From positions 1-55,525 of the forward strand of contig JACQZM010000191.1 of NCBI GenBank assembly GCA_016213885.1: DNA of 55,525 nt, written 5' to 3'. The notes under the pieces are model-generated. The model made no database searches, was not told the origin of the DNA, and saw only the letters and a list, made by a program, of their open reading frames with translations. The position numbers and the translations under genes were made by a program. Below, in pieces: positions 49,573 through 55,525 of the stretch. Every line of letters begins with the position of its first letter. Positions within the stretch are counted from its first letter, which is position 1. Source of the DNA: Candidatus Rifleibacteriota bacterium. Lineage in GTDB: Bacteria > Muiribacteriota > UBA6191 > JACPRK01 > JACQZM01.

Positions 49573-49944
49573 ATGAGGTACTTCAATCGACCGACCCGGC
49601 GCCAGGGCTTCACCCTGATTGAACTCATGATCGTCATCGCCATCATCGGAGTTCTGGCAGCCATCGCAGTTCCCAACTTCAAGGCCGCTCGCGAGCGCGC
49701 CAACACGCGCGCCTGCTACGCCAACCAGAAGACGGTGGCCGGCGCCATCGAAATGTACAACCTGGACAAGAATACCAAGCGAACCGTCCTGGAAAGCAGT
49801 CTGTGGACCTCGCTGAAGTCCGGCGGCTACCTGCAGTCGATCCCGCAGGACCCCGGCCAGGGCAGCGGCTCTTCTTCGCAGTATCAGTGGACGAGCAACG
49901 GCAACGGCATCAAGTGCAGCAGCCACGGCTACATCCAGAACTAG
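49573..49944 (+). CDS. pilA: Type IV major pilin PilA
   Basis: 123 residues from the ATG at 49573, behind AAAGGAGGTGA, the strongest ribosome site in the window and fitting an abundant product. A 12-residue leader MRYFNRPTRRQG is cut before FTLIELMIVIAIIGVLAAIA, with Phe+1 and the conserved Glu+5. The globular domain has Cys residues in RACYAN and IKCSSHG that can form a disulphide loop, and the end is Ser/Gly-rich (GQGSGSSSQYQW), with many hydroxyl residues available for O-glycosylation. Short size is typical of group a pilins or pseudopilins; the strong expression signals favour the major pilin. Confidence 0.93.
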   Translation: MRYFNRPTRRQGFTLIELMIVIAIIGVLAAIAVPNFKAARERANTRACYANQKTVAGAIEMYNLDKNTKRTVLESSLWTSLKSGGYLQSIPQDPGQGSGSSSQYQWTSNGNGIKCSSHGYIQN

Positions 49945-49971
49945 GCCGGAGCTAGCAGCGCTTGCTGGTCG

Positions 49972-50015
49972 CCGGGTCCAGATGGACTTGAATGGCCACT
50001 GGACCCGGTTTTTCG
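49972..50015 (+). terminator. Intrinsic terminator of pilA
   Basis: CCGGGTCCA (49972-49980) pairs with TGGACCCGG (50000-50008), followed by TTTTTCGTTTG. Nine base pairs with a 19-base loop. Confidence 0.8.
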
Positions 50016-50049
50016 TTTGTTCCGGATCCGGCGCGTCTCGATCGGCCCG

Positions 50050-52227
50050 ATGGCCGAGCATGACGAACGGGGCTCACCCCTGGGGGCATCAGACAGCATG
50101 GCCACGGGAAACGCATCGCCCGCGAATCGACACCTGGCGGTCCTTCTGATCGCCGTGGCTCTGTGCTACGTCCACGGGTACTACGAGTCGTTCGTGTTCG
50201 ACGACATCAACCTCATCGAACGAAACGAATCGATCCGCAGTCTCGACTACCTGCCCGGCCTGGTGGGGCTCGGAGGCGAGAAGGTCCCCACCCACCGGGT
50301 GGTGAGAACGCTGACCTACGCCCTCGACTACCAGCTCTGGGGGACCAACGCCAAGGGATACCACCTCACCAACCTGCTCATCCACCTGCTGAACGTCGTT
50401 CTGGTCCTGAAGATCGGGTCGCTCCTCTGGCCTTCGGGCCCCACCCCGTTCCTGGCGGCGCTGCTGTGGGGCATCCACCCGGTCCAGACCGAGGCGGTGA
50501 CGTACCTGTCGGGTCGCAGGGACGTCCTCTCCGCCCTGTTCTATCTGTGGGCGGTGTTCCTCTACCTGAGGTGGAGGTGCGGTCACGGGTCGCCCCGACA
50601 TCTCGCGGGCTGCCTGGCCGCGTACGCGATCGGCTGCTTCACCAAGGAGGTGACGGTCACCGTACCGGGAGTGATCGGCGCCTACGAGCTGGTCCGGTTC
50701 TTCAAGGACCGATCGGTCGAGGCCGCGAAGCTGCCGGACGGGACAGGTCCGGGATTCGTCGGGGCGCTGCTGTCGCGGGTGCGGGACCTGGTCGGCGGGG
50801 CGCCGCTGTTCTTCGGGTTGCTGGCCCTCTTCCCGCTGGCGTTCACGGCGTACATATTCAAGCTCCACCCGTTCAACTACGGGCAGTACTACGTCACCCG
50901 GCCCCTTCCCACGGACCTCCTCTCCCTGGCCAAGTTCGGTGTGCACTACCTCTGGCTGCTGATCTTCCCGAAGGACCTCTCGATCGACTACTTCCCCGAA
51001 TCGCTCTCCCCGTCCACGGGGCTCCTGGAGCCCGCCACACTGGGAGCGCTGGCAGTCCACCTGGCGCTCGCCGTCGTGCTGATCCGGTTCACCTGGCGTG
51101 GCTCCAAGGCCGCCTTCGCCGGGCTCTGGTTCGTCGTGACGTTCCTGCCCATGTCGAACCTGTTCTTCTCGAGCAACGAGCCGGTGGCGGAGCACTATCT
51201 GTACCTCCCGTCGGTGGGGTTCTTCTGGGCCGTCGCCCTGGGCGTGGCGGCGATCCAGACCCTGAGGCCGGACTGGACGCCTCTCGTGAACGCGTTCGTG
51301 GTGGTGGCGGCGCTGGGCCTCGCGTTCCGGACCGATGGGAGGAACCGGGAATGGGAGGACCCTGTCCGCATCTACAGGAGCTCCCTGTCGGTCTTTCCAC
51401 GGAACTCCCGCCTCATGAACAACCTGGCCTGCTACTACCTGGGCCGCCAGGACTACGAGAAGGCGCTTCCGCTGCTGGATGCGTCGATGAAGCTCTCGCC
51501 CCGGGAGAACCTCTACCACTACAACAAGGCGCTGGCCCTCAGGAAGCTCGGCCTGTTCAAAGAGGCCCATCTGGAGTACCAGGAGGCGCTCAGGGGGGCG
51601 CCGCACTACGTGGATGCCATGATGGGACTGGCGTTCAACCAGATCCTCCTCAAGGACTTCAGGGGGGCGCTGTCCACGTACGAGCATGCCCTGCACCACG
51701 TGGGAGACCGGGCCTGGTACATCCACCACTGGCGGGGGGTGGCGCTGCGCGAGCTCGGCGACTTCGCCAGATCCAGAGAGGAGTTCCAGGCCGCTCTGAA
51801 GCTGGGGCACAGGCACCCCGAGACGCTCTGGCAGCTGGCGCTGGCCATCGCGGCCCAGGCCCGGACCCGGACCGGCGAGCCCCGAGGGCGAGCCGGGAGG
51901 CTCCGTTCGGAGGCCGAACAGCTGCTCGAGGAGGCGGTGGCGGCAGCACCGGAGTCGGCGGTGCTCAGGGGCACGCTGGGCGATCTGTACAGGGAGTCCG
52001 GCGACCTGGCCAGGGCGCTGGAGCAGTACACGGCCATGGGGCTGGCCAACGAGGAGTACACCGCCGAATCGGCGCTCAGGAGGGCCCGGGTGCACAGGCA
52101 GACGGGCGACCGGGCCAAGGCGCTGGAGGCGTACAGAGCCGCCCTGTCGTTCGGGTTCGCCGACAAAGATCTGGAGGGCTACCTGGGTCTGAGCAGCTCG
52201 AGCTCGGCGAACCGCTCCGTGCGGTAG
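50050..52227 (+). CDS. TMTC-like GT-C glycosyltransferase with C-terminal TPR repeats
   Basis: 725 residues from the ATG at 50050; the start is uncertain (TTG 50017 and ATG 50098 are in frame, none has a clear ribosome site). Membrane part about 28-450: first helix LAVLLIAVALCYVHGYY, then SFVFDDINLIERNES with Asp51/Asp52 as the probable catalytic or metal site. Further motifs are YHLTNLLIHLLNVVLVLKIG, HPVQTEAVTYLSGRRD and EPVAEHYLYLPSVGFFWAVA. The last 270 residues are TPRs (NNLACYYLGRQDYEKALPLL). This is the layout of TMTC O-mannosyltransferases. Substrate unknown; pilA is the adjacent upstream gene. Its last 49 bases overlap the end of the convergent DUF2723 gene. Confidence 0.85.
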   Translation: MAEHDERGSPLGASDSMATGNASPANRHLAVLLIAVALCYVHGYYESFVFDDINLIERNESIRSLDYLPGLVGLGGEKVPTHRVVRTLTYALDYQLWGTNAKGYHLTNLLIHLLNVVLVLKIGSLLWPSGPTPFLAALLWGIHPVQTEAVTYLSGRRDVLSALFYLWAVFLYLRWRCGHGSPRHLAGCLAAYAIGCFTKEVTVTVPGVIGAYELVRFFKDRSVEAAKLPDGTGPGFVGALLSRVRDLVGGAPLFFGLLALFPLAFTAYIFKLHPFNYGQYYVTRPLPTDLLSLAKFGVHYLWLLIFPKDLSIDYFPESLSPSTGLLEPATLGALAVHLALAVVLIRFTWRGSKAAFAGLWFVVTFLPMSNLFFSSNEPVAEHYLYLPSVGFFWAVALGVAAIQTLRPDWTPLVNAFVVVAALGLAFRTDGRNREWEDPVRIYRSSLSVFPRNSRLMNNLACYYLGRQDYEKALPLLDASMKLSPRENLYHYNKALALRKLGLFKEAHLEYQEALRGAPHYVDAMMGLAFNQILLKDFRGALSTYEHALHHVGDRAWYIHHWRGVALRELGDFARSREEFQAALKLGHRHPETLWQLALAIAAQARTRTGEPRGRAGRLRSEAEQLLEEAVAAAPESAVLRGTLGDLYRESGDLARALEQYTAMGLANEEYTAESALRRARVHRQTGDRAKALEAYRAALSFGFADKDLEGYLGLSSSSSANRSVR

Positions 52228-53869
52228 GCTTCCCCGAGATCGAGGCAGGTCAGATCCAGGGAGAGCGCCTCCTCGAGGTGCGCCCTGGCCTTGTCCATCT
52301 GGCCGTTCACGGCGTAGACCTTGGCCAGCGAGTAGAACAGGAGCCGGTTCCGCGGCGACGACCGCCTCGCGTCGTCGAACGCCCTGAAGGCGCCGTCCCG
52401 GTCGTTCGCCTCGAGGAGGTCCAGCCCCCGGTGGAAGAGGATCTCCCCGCCGACAGCCGCCGCCTCGTAGTCGACCAGCGCCGGGTCCCCGGCGATCCGT
52501 GCCCGGAGTGGACCGCCCGGTGCCGCGGTGGGAGCTCTCCCGGAAGGAAGTTGGCGTACATCTCGTGGGATGGGACCTTGCCCTGTCGGAAGACCGGCAG
52601 GAGCCCTTCGTACTCCTCCTGCCCGCCGATGTGCACGTCCTTGCGCACGCCCTCGCAGTACTGGAGGTAGTCGACCATCAGCGTGGACGCATCGCCCGCC
52701 AGGAACAGGATCGCCCCCCGGGGCAGCGGGGCCAGCAGAGCCTGGGCATAGTCGCGAGGAAAGACCGTGCCGGAGCGGTCGCACCGGCTCCGGTTGGCCC
52801 AGCCCGACCAGAGAAGCAGCGCCACGGCCAGCCCCAGGACCCAGGGACCGCGGCGATCGAGGCCCACCATGAGCCGTTCCAGACCGATGGCGAAGAAGAT
52901 CGAGAGCACCAGGCCCCACAGCAGGAAGTAGCGAGGAAGGAAGTAGATGTCCCGGTTGTCTCCGTAGGCCAGCAGGATGAACAGGTTGAGGAGCGCCGGC
53001 ACTCCCAGCAGGAGGTGGAGCCGCCCCCCGATCCGGTGGATCCCATGAACCCCGAACGCCGCCACCACCAGCAGAGCGGCGGACCAGGGGTGGTCACCGG
53101 CCACACCATGGACCAGGGTCGAGAAGAACGCCCTGACGTTGGCCGGCGAGCGGGCGAACTGCTTGTTCCGGTAGCGCTTCTCGGTCAGGTAGTCGGTCAT
53201 CTGCCCCACGGTGGTCAACGGACCGTAGGCGTTGTACCGCGTGACCGGCGCCCGGATCGGCAGGTACGCGTAGAGCGAGAGGGCGAGGACGAACAGCGCG
53301 AGCGCCTGGGCCCGGCGGGTCCATGATTCCTGGAGCGCCACATAGGCCAGAAGCGGCAGGATGAGGACCGCCAGCAGGTGGGTCGAGAGGGAGAAGCCCG
53401 CCAGAAGCGCCAGCAGGAGGAACGACCTGGAGCCTCGACGATCGAGGACCACCAGCACGAGGAGGAGCTCCCAGGCCAGGAGCGCCTGGGTCAGCCGATA
53501 GGTCCGGGCGATCGTGGCCTGGGACCACGGAGTGGCCGCGAGCCCGTAGGTGAGCGCCCCGACCAGGGCGAGGGAGGGGCGGACTTGCCGGCGGAGGATC
53601 CAGAAGACGGCGAGGCAGGCGCTGGCCGAAGCGACGCTCGACAGCAGGTTGACCCGGAGCGCCAGCGATCCCAGCGGCACCCGGCAGAACAGGTTCCCCA
53701 GCAGACAGTAGAGCGGAAACCCCGTGGGCTGGGCCACCCCCAGGGTGTGGGCCAGGGCGATCATCTCGCCGGAATCGCCCACGTAGACCGTCGGACAGAC
53801 CGTGGCGACGTAGCACAGAAGCGGCAGGAAGAAGGCCAGAAGAGCGGGGAAGAACCGCGGGAGGCTCAG
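52179..53869 (-). CDS. DUF2723-type GT-C membrane protein with TPR tail (frameshifted near 52520)
   Basis: The frame is open from the stop of the 62-residue gene and its first possible codon is a CTG at 53869, which overlaps that stop (CTGA). The first ATG/GTG/TTG is a GTG at 53782, which would cut off the first helix (FFPALLAFFLPLLCYVATV). The DUF2723 motif is GDSGEMIALAHTLGVAQPTG. About ten helices follow, with YLPIRAPVTRYNAYGPL and DNRDIYFLPRYF. After FLPGELPPRHRA the frame breaks; the next frame gives ARIAGDPALVDYEAAAVGGE and TPR-like FYSLAKVYAVNGQMDKARAH. One missing G in GGGCGGTCC explains it. Function unknown; the fold suggests transfer of a sugar from a lipid carrier. Confidence 0.75.
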
Positions 53870-54054
53870 AGGAGGAAGGCCCAGAGCATGGCCAGGATGC
53901 CGCCGACGATGACCGGCGGGGCCAGATCCGGGTGGTTCCGGGCCAGCAGGATGAACCCCAGGATGTACGTCAACAGCCCGATACCGAAGACGACCCAGTT
54001 GGTGGCCGTCAGCTCTTCATGCGCGTCGTCGGTCCGGGGGGGAACGTCGCCCAT
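53866..54054 (-). CDS. 62-residue two-helix membrane protein
   Basis: ATG at 54054, seven bases after a good -10 box, so leaderless. Acidic N-terminus MGDVPPRTDDAHEELTATNW, then two hydrophobic helices (VVFGIGLLTYILGFILLA; VIVGGILAMLWAFLL) split by RNHPDLAPP. Its stop overlaps the likely start of the DUF2723 gene, suggesting coupling. No family recognised. Confidence 0.6.
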   Translation of the reverse strand: MGDVPPRTDDAHEELTATNWVVFGIGLLTYILGFILLARNHPDLAPPVIVGGILAMLWAFLL

Positions 54055-54061
54055 CGTTCGC

Positions 54062-54090
54062 AGTCTAGCAGCGCCGCGTCTCGTTGGCAA
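54062..54090 (-). promoter_or_regulatory. Promoter of the 62-residue/DUF2723 unit (leaderless)
   Basis: On the minus strand: TTGCCA (54090-54085), 17-base spacer, TAGACT (54067-54062), then GCGAACG and the ATG at 54054. No ribosome site. Confidence 0.55.
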
Positions 54091-54095
54091 GGCGC

Positions 54096-54306
54096 CCAGG
54101 ATCCCCCGCCTGTTTCGCGGATTCGGGCCTGTGATCAGGCCTCGGCCTGGCTGCAGAGTCACCGAGGACGTGGAGGGGGTTCATTTGAAGTCGCGCTCGG
54201 GATAGAGAAAGAGGAGGGGATCCGGATTGAGGTCGCGCTCGGGGGCGCGACTCGGACCCGGCGAGGCGCCGGGTCTGGCGACTCGGATCCGGCGAGGCGC
54301 CGGGTC
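54096..54306 (+). repeat. Intergenic hairpin repeat, copy 6
   Basis: Core A near-identical to copies 1 and 3 (GGATCCCCCGCCTGTTTCGC; AGGCCTCGGCCT), two B units, then two terminal hairpins. The first H has arms GACCCGGCG/CGCCGGGTC (54255-54275). The second (54286-54306) has GATCCGGCG/CGCCGGGTC, where one pair would be G-U in RNA. The next six bases are the -35 box of the glycosyltransferase promoter. Confidence 0.82.
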
Positions 54307-54334
54307 TTGACAAGATGGGGAGCCGGGGTAAAGT
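54307..54334 (+). promoter_or_regulatory. Promoter of the family 2 glycosyltransferase
   Basis: TTGACA (54307-54312), 16-base spacer, TAAAGT (54329-54334). The -35 box abuts the last base of repeat copy 6. Confidence 0.5.
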
Positions 54335-54424
54335 GGCACCGGAGTCCATGGTCGTTTCCCGCTCCCGATGCCCCACCCCGCCGCCGCGGGCCGGTCAGGG
54401 AGAGCGAACCCGGCGCGTCCGGTC

Positions 54425-55366
54425 ATGTCTCATCCCGAACTCTCCGTCGTCATTCCGGTCTACAACGAGGAAGAGGTTCTTCCGTCCCTCTTCAAGGAGC
54501 TCGACGGCGTCCTCGCTGCGCTGGGTCTCGCCCACGAGATCATCCTGGTCAACGACGGTTCCAGGGACGGCTCTCTGGAGCTCCTGGAGCGGTTCGTCCT
54601 GTCCCGTTCCGATGTGAAGGTGGTGGATCTGTCGAGGAACTTCGGCCACCAGGCCGCCATCTCCGCAGGCCTGGACTGCGCCAGGGGCGACGCGGTCATC
54701 GTGATGGACGCCGACCTCCAGGACCCCCCGGACCTGATCCCCGAGCTGGTCACCAGGTGGCGCCAGGGGTTCGACGTGGTGTCGGCCGTGCGCAAGGAGC
54801 GGGAGGGCGAGTCGTTCCTCAAGAGGGCGCTCACCTACGTGTTCTACCGTATCCTGCGGGCTGTCGCGGGGGTGGACATCCCCGTGGACGTGGGCGATTT
54901 CCGCCTGATCGGCCGGTCCGTCGTCGACCAGGTGAAGCTCTGCCGGGAGCGGAACCGGTTCGTCCGCGGGATCATCGCGTGGGTCGGGTTCAGACCGTCC
55001 CTGGTGGAGTACGTGCGCCCGGGCCGGCTGGCCGGCCAGACCAAGTACTCGTGGCGGAAGCTGCTCCGTCTGGCCCTGGACGGGCTGGCGTCGTTCTCGT
55101 ACCTGCCGCTCCAGCTCGCCAGCTGGCTCGGGTTCTGCTTCGCCTTCCTGGCGTTCGCCTACGCGTCGTGGGCCGTGGCGGTCATCGGCCTGGGGCACCA
55201 CCCGCCGGCCGGCTGGACGTCTCTGGCGTTCGTGGTGCTCGGGCTCGGGGGGGTGCAGCTGATCTGCCTGGGCACCATCGGCGAGTACCTGGGCAGGGTG
55301 TACGATGAGGTGAGGGGGCGACCGCTGTACATCGTCAGGCGGGTCATCGAACCGCCGTCCAGCTGA
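54425..55366 (+). CDS. Polyprenyl-phosphate glycosyltransferase (DPM1/GtrB/ArnC type)
   Basis: 313 residues from the ATG at 54425, where the GT2 fold begins (LSVVIPVYNEEEVLPSLFKE). Nucleotide-binding and metal motifs: ILVNDGSRDGS, DLSRNFGHQAAISAGLDCA, IVMDADLQDPPDLIPEL (DxD-type), and the helix QTKYSWRKLLRLALDG typical of GtrB/ArnC. Two C-terminal membrane helices (YLPLQLASWLGFCFAFLAFA and LAFVVLGLGGVQLICLGTIG). Such enzymes load a hexose or similar sugar from NDP-sugar onto undecaprenyl phosphate, making the donor that GT-C enzymes use. With three GT-C proteins alongside, it likely feeds them. Confidence 0.93.
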   Translation: MSHPELSVVIPVYNEEEVLPSLFKELDGVLAALGLAHEIILVNDGSRDGSLELLERFVLSRSDVKVVDLSRNFGHQAAISAGLDCARGDAVIVMDADLQDPPDLIPELVTRWRQGFDVVSAVRKEREGESFLKRALTYVFYRILRAVAGVDIPVDVGDFRLIGRSVVDQVKLCRERNRFVRGIIAWVGFRPSLVEYVRPGRLAGQTKYSWRKLLRLALDGLASFSYLPLQLASWLGFCFAFLAFAYASWAVAVIGLGHHPPAGWTSLAFVVLGLGGVQLICLGTIGEYLGRVYDEVRGRPLYIVRRVIEPPSS

Positions 55367-55368
55367 TC

Positions 55369-55525
55369 GTGGAACCCCAGGTTTACCAGGAGATAGCCGA
55401 TCTGGAGGATTGGCACTGGTGGTTCGTGGGCACTCGCCGGGCACTCCTGGGCTGCGTGCTGCCGGGCCTCGAGCCGACCGCCAGGGTGCTGGATGCGGGG
55501 TGCGGGTCCGGCGGAACGCTGAGGG
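55369..55525 (+). CDS. SAM-dependent methyltransferase (3' end beyond window)
   Basis: GTG at 55369, two bases after the previous stop, so translationally coupled. The 52 residues visible include EPQVYQEIADLEDWHWWFVG, typical of class I methyltransferases next to surface polysaccharide genes (the E/D-x-x-HWW/F-W element), and motif I VLDAGCGSGG. Substrate unknown; it is cut by the window end. Confidence 0.8.
   Translation, partial: MEPQVYQEIADLEDWHWWFVGTRRALLGCVLPGLEPTARVLDAGCGSGGTLR

Overview
The window is GC-rich bacterial chromosome, densely coding, with no rRNA, tRNA, phage or plasmid genes that I can see. Three lines of evidence point to a double-membraned (diderm) bacterium outside the classic proteobacterial model. 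First, there are several porin-like proteins with an N-terminal S-layer-homology (SLH) domain, a coiled coil and a C-terminal beta-barrel, an architecture known from Deinococcus-Thermus, cyanobacteria and related phyla. Second, there is a PorV/UPF0164-type outer-membrane protein next to a giant secreted repeat protein ending in a FlgD-Ig-like domain. Third, there are type IV pilus genes. An uncultivated-phylum genome is plausible, but I cannot assign a taxon from sequence alone.

Layout. 1-3.1 kb (minus): a polyhydroxyalkanoate operon (small gene, PhaE-like subunit, PhaC synthase cut by the window edge) behind a secreted SH3-domain protein. 3.3-8.1 kb: a 1,614-residue lipoprotein with nine IPT/TIG and about fourteen FG-GAP repeats. 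8.2-10.4 kb: a membrane protein, a mini SLH protein and a Uma2 nuclease-fold protein. 10.7-18.3 kb: the giant repeat protein (frameshifted) and its PorV-like neighbour. 18.3-18.9 kb: a transposase remnant and CRISPR-like repeat debris. 18.9-25.3 kb: an AAA/DUF4143 ATPase, a zinc-ribbon/TPR membrane protein, a lone STN domain protein, a frameshifted secreted protein, a POTRA-only protein and a small secreted protein. 25.5-31.8 kb: methyltransferase, TPR protein, TrpC, a transmembrane Ser/Thr kinase and a secreted Cys/His protein. 31.9-34.6 kb (minus): B12-dependent ribonucleotide reductase NrdJ. 35.3-42.2 kb: three tandem SLH porins, the middle one damaged. 42.6-49.9 kb: pilB (interrupted by an in-frame TAG), pilT, a 47-residue ORF, pilC, a TMTC-like GT-C/TPR glycosyltransferase (minus, frameshifted) and pilA. 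50.0-55.5 kb: a second TMTC-like protein, a DUF2723 GT-C protein (minus, frameshifted), a 62-residue membrane protein, a polyprenyl-phosphate glycosyltransferase and the start of a methyltransferase.

The most unusual signals are these. (1) A six-copy intergenic repeat family at 21.4, 22.1, 37.4, 44.4, 49.1 and 54.1 kb is built from a palindromic core, a GC hairpin and a terminal hairpin whose arms vary in a compensatory way. In five of the six copies the terminal hairpin lies immediately upstream of, and in the same orientation as, the promoter region of the next gene. (2) pilA lies between two GT-C/TPR glycosyltransferases, with a third GT-C protein and a lipid-phosphate-sugar synthase following, which suggests an undescribed pilin or envelope O-glycosylation module. 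(3) Several genes have a -10 box seven bases before the start codon, as expected for leaderless mRNAs. (4) Six otherwise convincing genes carry a single-base indel, a stop or a short deletion; the type of lesion suggests either sequencing error in G/C runs or real phase variation or decay, and the sequence alone cannot separate these.
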